Source: Branchipolynoe longqiensis
Taxonomy: Eukaryota; Annelida; Polychaeta; Phyllodocida; Polynoidae
Direction: 5' to 3'
DNA length: 64,000 nt
NCBI GenBank assembly: GCA_030323885.1
Contig: CM059186.1
Location: 170,361,230 to 170,425,229 of the forward strand
In this document: piece after piece, positions 1 through 10,519 of the stretch
How positions within the stretch are numbered: position 1 is the stretch's first letter
How the letters are laid out: each line of letters opens with the position of its first letter
The notes under the pieces: model-generated
Told to the model about the DNA's origin: nothing
Databases searched by the model: none
Seen by the model: the letters and a program-made list of their open reading frames with translations, nothing else
Position numbers and translations under genes: made by a program

Positions 1-120
1 AATGGTGGCTTTAAAAAGGAGTCTACGTGACTATGGCAACCATGTTAGGAAATTAATTACCTATTGGGTGTAAAGTATCCATTGCTAACACTGCCATCTG
101 GTGGCCAGCACCTGAGCCGG

Positions 121-718
121 TGTAGCAGGAAATCGCAAACCCCTGAGATTGCACATCCACCCCCCCCCCATGGAAATCGCAAACCCCCCATGCTTTGTCG
201 CATTTTGTAATATTCAACTAACACGCTAGTAAATAATGGTTCATTGAGATATTTAGTGCATGCACAATAAGAATTTGGAATATTAAAATGGTTCTATTTA
301 CTGTATACAGTGACTGAAGTTGGAACTAAAAAGGCCATTTTTCTAACGACATTGTTTACATTGCAGATCCTGAAACTGAGTGATAATACCAGGATATTAC
401 TGCGCCTCTTTACCTACCCTGGTCCCCTGGCCTTTGTTTCAACAGAGGTTGCCACCTAGTGGAAAACATGGGTACTGGAAGCCGACTACTCTTTACCTGG
501 CCTTTAGAATGGCTACAGTGGTAACATCTGTGAATAAAGGCTGTTTTCAGCACATGTGCGGTCGGAATTACGAACTGGACTATCGCAAAGATGTTTTCAT
601 TAGGATAAAGACTGACAAACATGGGGGGGTTTGCGATTTCCATGGGGGGGCTATGTGATTTCCTAGGAAATCACAAGTGGGGGTTTGCGAATTACAGGGT
701 TTGCGATTTCCTGCTACA
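121..718. mobile_element. Non-autonomous Ginger1-like DNA transposon, CCGG-flanked
   Basis: Both ends are flanked by CCGG (117-120 and 719-722). The termini are inverted repeats beginning TGTAGCAGGAAATCGCAAAC. The motif GAAATCGCAAACCC recurs several times just inside both ends, giving subterminal repeats interrupted by C or G runs. No transposase is encoded, so it is a MITE-sized derivative. TGT...ACA ends with CCGG target duplications are the described signature of the Ginger1 superfamily, whose transposase resembles Gypsy integrase. That assignment is an inference from ends and target site only. The small ORFs inside it are not credible genes. Confidence 0.6.
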
Positions 719-722
719 CCGG

Positions 723-1045
723 CAGTCAACTATTGGCCAATGCAGAAGTGGCAGATTGCTTTCACGTATGCGCACTTATTAAGCCTCTGTTGCTACATAG
801 AAGAGAATGCTAAGTCAATGTAATAGAACATGTTAGTTACTGCTGAAGCCTACGGGGGTCAAAGTTTTGACAAGCACGCCAAAATTAATCTTTAATGTTT
901 ACACTTCAATTATCTAAAAAATTAGCCATTTGAAATCAACGTTATTTCAAACTAAAGTAAGGTAGATTATAACAATCAACCTAATATATTTATCTCAGAA
1001 AATGATAGAAACTCAAAACCATCGGACTCTCCAACTCTGACATAC
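723..1045. repeat. Fragment of the TTAA-type MITE family (minus orientation)
   Basis: From about 775 the sequence matches the interior of the abundant window-wide MITE: AAGCACGCCAAAATTAAT, then TTTATCTCAGAAAATGA, then AACTCAAAACCATCGGACT near 1010-1030. The 5' terminus is missing. No gene is visible. Confidence 0.5.
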
Positions 1046-1077
1046 AGTTCATGATTTTGCAGGTTGGGCTCCTAGTT

Positions 1078-1385
1078 CTCTGTCTCTGTCCCTGTCTCTC
1101 CCTGTCTCTCCCTGTCTCTCCCTCTCTCTTCCTGTCTCTCCCTCTCTCTCCCTCTCTCTCCCTCGCTCCCTGTCTCTCCCTCTCTCCGCCTCTCTATTCC
1201 ACTCTCTCCCTCTCTCACCCTCTCTCACCCTCTCTTTCCCTCTCTCTTCCTCGCTCTCCCTCGCTCTCCCTCTCTCTCTCCCTCTCTCTCCCTCTAGATC
1301 CTTCTCTCTCCCTCTCTCCCTCTCCATCGCTCTCTAACCCTCTCTCTCCCCTCTCTCCCTCTCTCTCCCTCTCCCTCCCTCTAGT
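1078..1385. repeat. CT-rich simple repeat
   Basis: A polypyrimidine tract built from CTCTCTCCCT and CTGTCTCTCC units over about 300 bp. Open frames on both strands through it (Leu/Ser-rich on one strand, Arg/Glu-rich on the other) are composition artefacts. Confidence 0.9.
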
Positions 1386-1770
1386 GGTTCCGCTTACAAT
1401 CAACGTTCACAATATGCCCTCGGACGTTTCCAGCATCACGTGACACCTTGCCTCGAAGCAATAACTGGTTATTGCAAATGTGACAGATTGCGTTCACATA
1501 GACCCACTATGCCTTGCATTATTGCCTCCCTCTCACTCCACCACATACTCACCTTCATTCTCGATTGTCACTCAATTCTGCACTTACAAACAGCGCACGT
1601 TCGCCCCCTACCTGCCAAAGCTTATTTTACAATGAGCTACGAGCTTGGTTTTGGCATTGTAAATTCATTTTTTGGATCGGTGCTTATCATGTTTTGAAAA
1701 AGAGCTCTTCATATAATATGTATATAATAGATTATAGAGCACACATATATATATAGATATATATATATAT
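1386..1770. other. Intronic sequence without recognised feature
   Basis: Nothing gene-like was seen. It ends in a short TA repeat (about 1745-1770) into which the next element is inserted. Confidence 0.5.
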
Positions 1771-2743
1771 GGGTCGTTCTCAGAAACTGTGTACCACTTG
1801 AGGTAGTCTACTAGAAATGCATATTTCAAAGAAACCCTTTATTGGAGTGTCAATATTTAGATTTCATCAGTTAGCCAAATAATGTGGGAGATAGTTTAGA
1901 TCAAAAGTAAATGTTAATATTGTGTATTATGTATCTTATTGGGATGGATGTAGCTAAATACATAGAAAATTACATCACTAATTTGTGACATTGTCAACAG
2001 CATTGAAAATAAAGTGTCACAAACTTAATGAAAACCTCTGAACAACAGCTCATTTCACTTCAAATGGTCATATACAATGTCTTCATTAAGTTGAAGACAT
2101 TTATTTCTAAAAAAAAAAAGTTAAATTATGAAATAGTTAACATTTTCTGGAGTCATTAACATCGTAACATTTCGTTTCCACTTGCAAGTACTATGAAACT
2201 CTGTATCAAACACTGAGTACAGATACAGTACAGGAACTATTTTCACCATTTGACACTATGCATGGACCCAGTTATGGTATAGTAAAAGATAAATCCTGAA
2301 ATTGCCCCTAAACATTGAAATTTGAGCCGAACATTTGTGTAAAATTGTTGTTTCCACTTTGTTACTCTGCTAATCTGTTACTCTGCTAATATTTTCTTGC
2401 TTTTCTCTTTAATATTCACAAATAAGACAAAACCATAGCAATGAGGTTTCAAATTATTATTACTACTGTTTATAAAGCAAGTTGCATGTGAAATGTCCTA
2501 AAAATGTCAAGTTTTGTGTGGAAAATATTTGATTTTGGAGTCAGATTGTTTTCCATGCTATACTGCTATTTATTGGGTGTGAGCATCATTTGACGTACTT
2601 CAAAATGCCAGAATATGTTTATTTTCAATTATTCAGATGCAAAAGGACATACACATTGAGGAAACTTGCTTATAGGACTTTGGCAGCATTTTGATTTTCT
2701 GGTACTGATGTCACACTATTGGTGCATAACTTCTGAGAACGAC

Positions 2744-2745
<2 letters not shown>
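1771..2745. mobile_element. Tc1/mariner-like MITE with GGGTCGTTCTCAGAA ends
   Basis: The terminal inverted repeats are GGGTCGTTCTCAGAA at 1771 and its complement ending at 2745. Both ends abut (TA)n, consistent with TA target duplication. The 975 bp interior is AT-rich with no long ORF. Superfamily assignment rests on the TA target alone. Confidence 0.6.
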
Positions 2746-2796
<51 letters not shown>

Positions 2797-2802
2797 ATAT
2801 AT
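2746..2802. repeat. (TA)n microsatellite
   Basis: Near-perfect TA run between two TA-targeting inverted-repeat elements. Confidence 0.9.
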
Positions 2803-3056
2803 AATGAGCCTGTCTCAAAAGGTAATAACTAATTTGTGTTTGTCCGCAAAACAGCACAAAACAGCACAGAAACGGTTAAACTGAAAACACAAGGACATCT
2901 GCTTCAAATCAATATGTATTCTATTGGGATTATGAAACACCATGTAAAAAACAAATTAGTTTATCCTGAGCAAATGCATAAGCAGATAGCACGTTGATCA
3001 GTACAATGGACAAAGTTTTGTCCCATATTACTTATCACGATTTGAGACAGGCTCAT
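2803..3056. mobile_element. Mariner-type MITE with TGAGCCTGTCTCAAA ends, copy 1
   Basis: The inverted termini are ATGAGCCTGTCTCAAA (2803) and TTTGAGACAGGCTCAT (ending about 3056). TA-rich sequence flanks both sides. A second copy in the opposite orientation lies at 5387-5642. Too short to code. Confidence 0.65.
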
Positions 3057-3201
3057 TATATATATATCCCGCCTCACGCCTGTACTGCCCCCTCCTTCCG
3101 TCAAATACAATTTGCAGCTCCCCACTGTGTGCCCCCACAGCGCCGTCCCCGCGTTGTACAGGACCCGGCCTGCTGTTCATGTAGGGAGATACTGACGGAC
3201 G

Positions 3202-3237
<36 letters not shown>

Positions 3238-3555
3238 GCAGTTCGGCTGTAGAGGCGGGAGATGGGGGTGGGGGTGGGGGTGCCTGCTGCCGTCGTATAT
3301 ACCGAATGGATCGCTTTCTGTGATACGCTGTCCCAGTATTATCGGGCAATATCCCCACTGGGCACACACACGCACACACGCACACACACACAGAACAGCC
3401 CTATCGATTCGCACACAGACACACCCTGTGTAGCACTGACACTAGTGACAGCCGTACACATGTAGGCTGTGCAATGTGTTTTCTGAACATACACGCTTGC
3501 TTGATTGGGGGGGGGGGGGGGGGGGGGGTTACATCCTATCAATATCTAATGTGCA
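3057..3555. repeat. Homopolymer and CA-repeat rich intronic stretch
   Basis: Contains a C run of roughly 30 (about 3202-3231), a GGGGGT repeat (about 3261-3281), a (CA)n-like tract (3362-3392) and a G run (about 3507-3528). The ORFs crossing these runs are low-complexity artefacts. No exon signal was seen. Confidence 0.7.
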
Positions 3556-3559
3556 TTCT

Positions 3560-4602
3560 GTTATTATATACAGGTATCGGATATTGGTGTCAATGGCAAA
3601 GACATTAAACTAATTGTGAACTTATACTGGACACAACGTGCATTTATAAAAATGGAGCAGGGCCTATCGGATGAAGTTATGATTAAACGAGGAGTTCGAC
3701 AGGGGTGTGTATTGTCACCATGTCTATTTAACCTGTACACAGAGATGATTTTCAGACACATTGAAGATTGCAAGGGAGTGACAATAGGTGGCATGAACAT
3801 CAACAATCTTAGATATGCCGATGACAGTGTAATACTAGCAGACAGTGAGAAAAACCTACAAGATATAGTGAATAGAATCAATAAAGCTGGAATACTATTC
3901 AACATGAAGATGAATGCCAGGAAGACCAAAACAATGGTTATAAGTAAAAAGACAGATAAACCAAATGTCAATATAACCATAGATGGCACAAACATAGAAC
4001 AAGTATCCGAATTCATATATCTCGGACAAAAGATTACAAATGATGGGAGATGTGAGGAAGAAATTAAAAGAAGGATAACAATAGCCCGAACAACATTCTC
4101 CAAAATGAATAGAGTGTTAACATCAAGTAAGATATTAATACAAACAAGGAAGCGTATTCTTCAGTGTTATGTGTGGTCTACTCTAATGTATGGGGCAGGA
4201 GACATGGACAATCTCTAAGAAAATGTACAAACGTTTAGCAGCATTTGAGATGTGGACTTATCGAAGGATGATGAAAATATCATGGACAAAGAAGATCACC
4301 AACAAAGAAGTTTCTCAGAAAAATTAAAAATAAGAAAAGCTTGTTTGCCACTATACAGACAAAGAAACTTATTTATTTTGGCCACATCATTCGTCAGAGT
4401 TCAATATACCGTACATTGTTGGAAGGGAAGGTGAATGGCAGCAGAGGGAGAGGGAGACCAAGAACATCATGGTTTACAAATATTTCACAGTGGACAGGCT
4501 TGAATTATTCACAGTCTATCAGAACAGCACAACATCGGGACAAGTGGAGAACCATTGCATCCAACCCTCGACTAGAGGATGGAACTATTGATTGATTGAT
4601 CG
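3560..4602 (+). pseudogene. 5'-truncated, frameshifted non-LTR retrotransposon (reverse transcriptase 3' half)
   Basis: The frame at 3616-4218 contains reverse-transcriptase palm motifs: GVRQGCVLSPCLFNLY, then the catalytic LRYADDSVILA (YADD intact), then a KTKTMV segment. The C-terminal region (4341-4595) continues in another frame with the LINE tail motif GRGRPRTSW. At least one frameshift or stop lies near 4210-4340. The endonuclease and the start of the RT are absent, as in a 5'-truncated copy. The element ends at about 4600 in a short ATTG repeat tail, as in RTE-like families. It sits in an intron of the PDZ gene and is inactive. Confidence 0.8.
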
Positions 4603-4765
4603 GACCAATTATCTGGCAAGCTTGGGACCGGAAGTGGCCGGAATTTCTACGTTTTCTGGTTTTCTGGAGACAGCCTAAATATATACTTACAATATAAAAT
4701 AAACCATGAAAAGTAAAGAACTAAATTATATTTAATAGATACAAATTAATTATTCACTTCTAAAG
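4603..4765. other. No recognised feature
   Basis: AT-rich intronic sequence between a LINE copy and a SINE copy. Nothing seen. Confidence 0.4.
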
Positions 4766-4990
4766 CACGATATGTTTGGTGTTTGTTTGTTGTTGTTTTA
4801 CGTCCTAGCAACATCTAAGGTCATAATAGGATGGGTATCGAATTGTGACAGTGCGCACTCATGGTGACTTTATAGTGTTGCCCCACTGAGATACCAGGCC
4901 ACAGCACCATGAGGTGATATCCCACTCAGTCACATTATCCTGACACTGAGCCAACCAGTCCTTTCCATATCTTCTTTCCCTTTCCCCAAT
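4766..4990 (-). mobile_element. tRNA-derived SINE, minus strand, 5'-truncated
   Basis: Starts with the complement of the (CAAA)n/(CAAC)n tail (GTTTGTTTGTTGTTG), then TTTACGTCCTAGCAACATC and the conserved core to about 4985. The tRNA head is missing. Same family as the SINEs at 8445, 10108 and 10520. Confidence 0.75.
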
Positions 4991-5120
4991 CCGGTGATGT
5001 GTGACAGAGCCTTAAGAATTTAAATAATTAGGGCAGGTTCTGTGCCTATAGATATATAACCATAACAAAAGTTCTTGGCTCATTCTGACCTAATTACACA
5101 CCCTCCATTTTTTCCTCCAG

Positions 5121-5262
5121 GGTATCCGCGTCGGTGACCGACTTTTGCGCGTGAACGATGTTGACTTCCGCCGGATTTCCCACCAGAGGGCAGTGCACAT
5201 CATCAGGAGCACCGCGCGCATGATCGTGTGTGTGACGTCATCGGAAGCACATCGAATGCCCG
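5121..5262 (+). CDS. PDZ-domain protein, exon with C-terminal half of a PDZ domain
   Basis: The acceptor TTTCCTCCAG at 5111-5120 is a clear polypyrimidine tract plus AG, and the donor CG|GTATGT follows 5262. The 142 nt exon starts in phase 0 and ends in phase 1. The translation begins GIRVGDRLLRVNDVDF and continues to an AVHII helix and MIVCVT strand. This is the classic second half of a PDZ domain: the GD-R-L-VN turn, the alpha-B helix with SHQRAV, and the last beta strand. PDZ domains bind C-terminal peptides of membrane and scaffold proteins. The GLGF carboxylate-binding loop must lie in an upstream exon outside or unrecognised in the window. The spacing is reminiscent of harmonin/whirlin-class PDZ domains, but the specific family is not identified. 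Confidence 0.8.
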
Positions 5263-5313
5263 GTATGTATGTTTTAGTCGCATTTACATGGATTCAATTG
5301 ATTTAGCCGGGAT

Positions 5314-5384
<71 letters not shown>

Positions 5385-5386
5385 AT
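5263..5386. repeat. (TA)n microsatellite in intron
   Basis: TA run at about 5318-5372 followed by a short TG run. It borders the MITE at 5387. Confidence 0.85.
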
Positions 5387-5642
5387 ATGAGACTGTCTCA
5401 AAAGGTGCTAAGCAATATGGGACAAAACGTTGTCCATTGCAACAATCAACATACTATCTGCTTATGCATTTGCTATGGATAAACTGATCTGTTTTTTACA
5501 TGGTGTTTCATAATCCCAATAGAATACATATTGATTTGAAGCAAATGTCCTTATGTTTTCAGTGTAACCGTTTCTGTGCTGTTTTGTGTCAATCGTTACA
5601 ATGGACAAAAAAAGAAGAGTTATCACCTTTTGAGACAGGCTC
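5387..5642. mobile_element. Mariner-type MITE, copy 2 (inverted relative to copy 1)
   Basis: Ends TGAGACTGTCTCAAAAGG (about 5387) and CCTTTTGAGACAGGCTCA (to 5642), TA-flanked. The interior is the reverse complement of 2803-3056, for example the stretch around ACATGGTGTTTCATAATC. Confidence 0.65.
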
Positions 5643-5647
5643 ATATA

Positions 5648-5698
<51 letters not shown>

Positions 5699-6090
5699 TC
5701 CTCCGAGCGAGTGGAGGTTAGGCCCCGCGCAGGAGGCGGAGTGGTGCATGATGGGGGTCCCACACCCCACCCGGACAGGGGAGTGGGGGGGGGGGGGAGT
5801 GCAGGACACTACAGGCATTATTACATGCGATAAAGGGTTTATCACTATCCATATATATGGGTGTGTGTGCATATATCATAATTCATATGTGTATATACAT
5901 AGAGAAAATAGCATGGAAATAACGTGGTTTTCAATTAGTATTCCTTCCTATATAGCAACATATGCTTAATAAGGGCACCACTATCTAAGTAGGATATATG
6001 GGTTCAAATCTATCTAGATGAGTGTTTTTAATTTGGACAATTTGATGCTAACTTTGATGTTGATGCATACCTCTAAACATGCACGACTGT
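5643..6090. repeat. (TA)n, G-run and a TTAA-MITE fragment
   Basis: A TA run at 5643-5694, then GC-richer sequence with a G run near 5786-5800. From about 5935 comes a diverged fragment of the TTAA MITE family (TATGCTTAATAAGGGCACC, GGTTCAAATCTATCTAGAT). No exon was seen. Confidence 0.55.
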
Positions 6091-6099
6091 AAATGGCAT

Positions 6100-6600
6100 G
6101 ACATAATAATAATAATAATAATAACACATTTATATAGCACCCGATCCAGCAAGCCGTTCTCAGGCGCTTTACATAAACAAATATACAGGAAAATAAATTT
6201 CACCTAGTTAAAAGCAGATTTAAACAAATGTGTCTTAATACCTTTTTTAAAAGCACCAACAGATTTACAATCTGTGATGTATCCTGGCAGAGCATTCCAC
6301 AGTCTTGGGGCAGCAATACTAAAAGCACGATCCCCAAAGCCTTTGAGTCTGCTCCAAGGAACTGCTAACTGGCTGGAGATTGTGGAGCATATCTCTCATA
6401 TATTCTGGAGCCTGATCATGCAAGGCACGATATACAAGAAGCAGCACCTTGAAATCAATTCTATTCTCCACAGGGAGCCAGTGTAATGATTTCAGCACAG
6501 GAGTGATGTGATCAAATTTCTTTGTACCCATCAACAACCTGGCAGTCGCATTCTGTATACTTTGCAGTTTTGAGATACTTGACATACACATTGTTGAACT
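6100..6600 (-). pseudogene. 3' end of a CR1/L2-like LINE, minus strand
   Basis: The minus-strand frame at 6319-6591 reads through the typical LINE reverse-transcriptase thumb region: LQSIQNATARLL, then ITPVLKSLHWLPV and LLLVYRALHDQAPEYM. The 3' side ends in a (TTA)n run at 6103-6122 on the plus strand, with the common 3' UTR phrase ATTTATATAGCACC beside it. It is 5'-truncated to under 500 bp and inactive. Confidence 0.8.
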
Positions 6601-6849
6601 CGGTTGAACTCAGTAGTTAGCCAGACTAGACATGTCATTGATTCCTGCCACTTCAACCCTGAAATACCTGGCAATGTATGAAATATAGGACAATATTTTA
6701 CAATATATCACAATATATCATTATCACAATATAGCACAATATATCACAATATTTGATGGTATATTATGACAATATATGAAATATCTGACAATATATTACA
6801 ATATCCAACATGGCCATCCTGTCCTGGTGATGCGGTGCGCTTTGTTCAG
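6601..6849. repeat. AT-rich ATATATCACAATAT-type short repeats
   Basis: Irregular tandem CAATATATCACAATATA units lie at about 6690-6805. The last 20 bases before 6850 form the acceptor of the next exon. Confidence 0.6.
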
Positions 6850-7343
6850 TCCCGGCTGCCGATATCCATGCTCCACAGAGATCCAATATCCGCGGCCACA
6901 CCCTAACAGTAACAACACCCGAACATGATGCCGCCTCTGGCTACTCTCCTGTCACTGCGTCGACAATACATACATTAGAAAACCCATCGGTAGCTCCAGA
7001 CCAAGTCGCGGAAAAGCAAATAAGGAATAGCACATCGCTGTTCGAGCCAAGACCAATAAGGGCCGGGCACATAAGGGCCGGCCACATAAGGGCCAGCAGC
7101 CTCCAGGGGCTGGCCACAACGAGGCAGCCGGCTAGGGACGCCGGCGCCGTGACGGACGCCGGGATGGACGCCGGCGCGGTGCACACTGGGACGGACGCCG
7201 GTGGGGGACGCCAGGGAGAACGCGCCCCCAGGGCTCCGGGGCTGACGTCTGGGACGGACGCTGGTTGGCCGTGTGTCCCGGCAGGCACCTCGGCGTTTGT
7301 CGTCTCCAGGCAACGCCCACGGGGTGATGACGTCATTTTCCAG
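6850..7343 (+). CDS. PDZ-domain protein, low-complexity linker exon
   Basis: The acceptor TGCGCTTTGTTCAG ends at 6849 and the donor CAG|GTGGGT follows 7343. It opens with two bases completing the codon left by exon 5121-5262 and ends in phase 0, and 494 nt are open throughout. The product is a disordered linker rich in Ala, Gly, Asp, Thr and Arg. It has short internal repeats: RAGHI twice (about 7064-7093) and a degenerate DAG repeat (about 7134-7260). No known domain was seen. An alternative acceptor (CCACAG at 6878) would not keep the reading phase. Minus-strand ORFs across it are mirror images of the GC-rich coding sequence. Confidence 0.7.
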
Positions 7344-7377
7344 GTGGGTGTGATGCTCAGTTACTGTATTACTATTA

Positions 7378-8075
7378 GTTAAAGCTGCATAGTCCGATGA
7401 AGCATCAAGTTTTCAAAATCAAAAATTTTTATCTAGATTTGATTCTACATACCTAACTGAGATACTGATGCCCTTATTAAGTATTTATTGACACATAGAT
7501 TGGGAACACGAGTCAATTTAATAGAACCTGTTTCTGCAGAAGCCTATGGTATCAAAGTTTTCGCGTGCTTGCCAAAATTATTTTCACATGTTTGAATTTC
7601 AAATATCTCAAAAGGTAGCCATTTCAATTAAACGTTACTTCAAACTAAAGTAAGGTAGGTTATAATTATCAATTTAATATACTTATCTCAGAAAAATGTC
7701 AGAAACTCAAAACCATCGGACTATGCAACTTTAAAGTTGCATGGTTTTTGAGTGTCTGTAATTAATTGTTTTCTTTGATAAATGTACTACTATTACTGTA
7801 TTAGGTTAGTTTACCTTATTTTAGTTTGAAAGTAACTTTGATGTAACTTTGATGTAAAGTTGCATAGTCCGATGGTTCTGAGTTTTTGTCATTTTCTGAG
7901 ATAAATGTAGATCTACTACTAGTACGACATTAAGTGTTATAATCCATCATACTATAGTTTGAAGTAACTTTTATTTTAAATGGCTCACCTTTGAGATATT
8001 TGAAGTGTAAACATCTCAAATTAGTTTTGGCAAGCACACCAAAACACTGGCACCATGGCCTTCTGCATGGCCTTT
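7378..8075. mobile_element. TTAA-type MITE family, one complete and one or two partial copies
   Basis: A full copy spans 7378-7733, from TTAAAGCTGCATAGTCCGATG to CATCGGACTATGCAACTTTAA. It is followed back-to-back by a partial copy starting TTAAAGTTGCATGG and by another at 7855-8075 with AAAGTTGCATAGTCCGATGG. Termini carry TTAA, suggesting a TTAA target (Kolobok or piggyBac-like). No coding capacity. Confidence 0.7.
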
Positions 8076-8099
8076 CATGACTATGAGATATATTAGTTT

Positions 8100-8345
8100 A
8101 GCCAACGACTATGTGAACTTGAGCTTAATGATCGATGACACTTTACTGAGCCTGATATTACTTAATACCAGGATGTGGCACACGGTTAGTGATACTCTGA
8201 CTGAGTGGGATATCGCGTCATGGTGCCAACCACACGATATATATCTCTGGGATAACAATATAAAATCGCGATTTGTACCTGTGCACTCTCACAAGGTAGT
8301 ACCCGTCCTGATATGACCTCAAACATTGCTAGGACGCAAAACCTC
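8100..8345 (+). mobile_element. Degenerate SINE copy
   Basis: The diverged core and tail are recognisable in GACTGAGTGGGATATC and CCCGTCCTGATATGACCT, ending GCTAGGACGCAAAACC. No tRNA head. Confidence 0.55.
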
Positions 8346-8444
8346 AATTAGCTACTCACTCATTAGTTTAATTGATAACTGTGTATTTATAGCCGTAATG
8401 TACACTAATACTAATACTAGTAATACCAAAAGTACTTCCCTTTT

Positions 8445-8790
8445 GGGTCACCGGAGGTGGTGGCCGAATCGATACAGCACAGACCTCCCGTGCGGAAGAT
8501 CGGGAGTTCAATTCCCTGTCGAATCAAACCAATGACTTACTAAATTGATACTTGTCGCTTTCTAGCCTGGCACTTGGCATTATTAGGATAGAGCAAGGAC
8601 TGGTTAGCTCAGTGTCAGGATAATGTGACTGAGTGGGATATCAGGTCATGGTGCTGGCGGCCTGGTCTCTCAGTGAGAGAGAACTATAAAGTCGCCATGA
8701 GTGCGCTCTGTCACACTCGGTACCTGTCATGATATGATCTTAGATGTTGCCAGGACGTTAAGCTCCAACAACCAACCAACTAAATAACTG
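8445..8790 (+). mobile_element. tRNA-derived SINE, near full length
   Basis: The tRNA-like head GGTGGTGGCCGAATCGATACAG and B-box-like GGGAGTTCAATTCC are followed by the conserved body GACTGGTTAGCTCAGTGTC and GGATAATGTGACTGAGTGGG. The tail is AGATGTTGCCAGGACGTTAA then (CAAC)n. Intronic. Confidence 0.8.
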
Positions 8791-8916
8791 CTAGAGAATA
8801 AGTCATTCCAAGGTGTACAAACTATGACTCGTCATATTATATCCTGACAGTTGCGAATGAGTAAAGTTGTGTTGGTAACCTGACTACCCTTTTAAAATAT
8901 GTAACTTGGTTATCAG

Positions 8917-9046
8917 GTGAAGGAAAGTGAGGCTAGCCCGATAAGAGATAAGGCTGAGGTCCAGAAGACCTGGAAGACCTCACTCACTAGCCCAGTTCTG
9001 GACACGTCAACAGGTCCAGTCATCCCACCACAGGCACCTGGCAATG
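8917..9046 (+). CDS. PDZ-domain protein, short penultimate exon
   Basis: Acceptor CTTGGTTATCAG ends at 8916; donor G|GTACGA follows 9046. The 130 nt exon starts in phase 0 and ends in phase 1. This exactly bridges exon 6850-7343 (ends phase 0) and the last exon (starts needing two bases). The peptide starts VKESEASPIRDK and ends in a Pro/Ser/Thr-rich piece. No domain. The call rests on open frame, splice sites and the unique phase fit. RNA evidence would settle it. Confidence 0.65.
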
Positions 9047-9057
9047 GTACGAATCGA

Positions 9058-10020
9058 ACAAATTAAAAGCCGCATAATCCGATGAAAGCATAATATTAAA
9101 AGAGAAAAAATACTGATCTAGATTTGAGCCTACATGTCCAACTTAGATCCCGGTGCGCTTATTTCATATGTATTGCTGCGTAGAAGGGGATAGATACTAA
9201 GTCAATTGAATAGAATTTGTTAGAGTTTTCTCAAGCACGCACAAATTAATTTAGCATGTTTACACTTCAAATATCTCCAAATTAGCCATTTGAAATCAAA
9301 ATAAGTTGAAGCTAATCTAAGATAGATTCTAAAGATCAACCTAATATATTTATCTCAGAAAAGCAGAGAAACTCAAAAGCATTGGACTATGCGAATTAAA
9401 ATACTATAGCCCGATGGCCTTTAAATTCCTACCTAGTTTTCTCGATAGATAAATCTATCAGTTTGACCACTATAACCTACCATTGTTAGTCTGCAGTAAT
9501 TTAGTTGAAAAATGGCTAATTTTGGAGCAATTGTAACTCAAATAGCCAAAGATAACTTTGACAAACTTCTCAAAACTACTGTATCTATGGCCCAGATTCC
9601 CATCTTACGATAGCCATGTTTACAAAATATATTTTCAATGTCGTGAACATTAAAGTTGCATAGCCTGATTCTTTTGAGTTTCTGCCATTTTCTGAGATAA
9701 ATACATTATGCTGATCGTTATGATCTACATTACGTTAGTTTAAAGTAACTTTGAATTTAAATTGCTAACTTTGGAGGTATTTGACGTTAAAACATGCCAA
9801 ATTAATTTTGGCAAGCACGCCAAAACTCTGACACCATAGACTTCAGTACTAACAGGTTCTATTAAATTGACTTATTACGACCTTCTATGCAGCAACAAAT
9901 GCTTAATAAGTGCACCAATATCTAAGTTGAATATATAGAATTAAATCTAGATAAGTGTTTTGGTTTTGAAAATTTGATGTTTTCATCGATGTTTTCATGC
10001 AACTTTAAGAAAACACTATA
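9058..10020. mobile_element. Cluster of TTAA-type MITE copies
   Basis: Three adjacent diverged copies: 9058-9398 (GCCGCATAATCCGATGAAAG to GCATTGGACTATGCG), 9399-9640 (truncated) and 9650-10015 (TTAAAGTTGCATAGCCTGAT to TCATGCAACTTTAA). Intronic, non-coding. Confidence 0.65.
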
Positions 10021-10107
10021 TATATATTTCTTAAATAGCATTTAGATATCATAGACTATATGAACTATTATAGATTAGTTGCATTTTGGTCGCGTTGGCC
10101 TGTTATT

Positions 10108-10478
10108 GTTGACCGGACGCGGTGGTGGAATCGGTAGAGTGCAGGCTTCCCATATGGAAGATAAGGAGTTCAAATCCCAGCTGAGTCAAACCAGTGACTT
10201 ATAAAATTGATACTTGTCGCTACCTATCCTGGTGCTCAGCATTAATAAGATAGGACATGGACTGGTTAGCACAGTATCAGGATAATGTAACTGTATGGGA
10301 TATCGGGTCATTGGTGCTGGTGGCCTGGTCTCCCAGTGAGGCAGCACTATGAAGTCGCCATGAGTGCGCACAGTTACAAGTCGGTACCCATCCGGATATG
10401 AACTTAGATGTTGCCAGGATGTAGATCTCCCACAGAAAATAGATGTTGCTAGGACGTAAAACAACAAACAAACAAACC
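10108..10478 (+). mobile_element. tRNA-derived SINE, full length
   Basis: Head GACGCGGTGGTGGAATCGG; body TACTTGTCGCTACC, GGTTAGCACAGTATCAGG; tail AGATGTTGCTAGGACGTAA then AACAACAAACAAAC. The last 50 bp repeat the tail twice. Confidence 0.8.
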
Positions 10479-10519
10479 TGTTATACTTATAGATCGCATT
10501 CTATATGCAACTGGGAACT

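Noticed and set aside
1049..1443. Arg/Glu-rich and Leu/Ser-rich ORFs
   Set aside because: CT-rich simple repeat read on two strands.
6878..6883. Alternative acceptor CCACAG for the PDZ linker exon
   Set aside because: It would start in phase 0 and break the frame left by exon 5121-5262, while CAG at 6847-6849 fits.
6941..7336. Three minus-strand ORFs (62-131 codons)
   Set aside because: Mirror images of the + strand linker exon; no motif.
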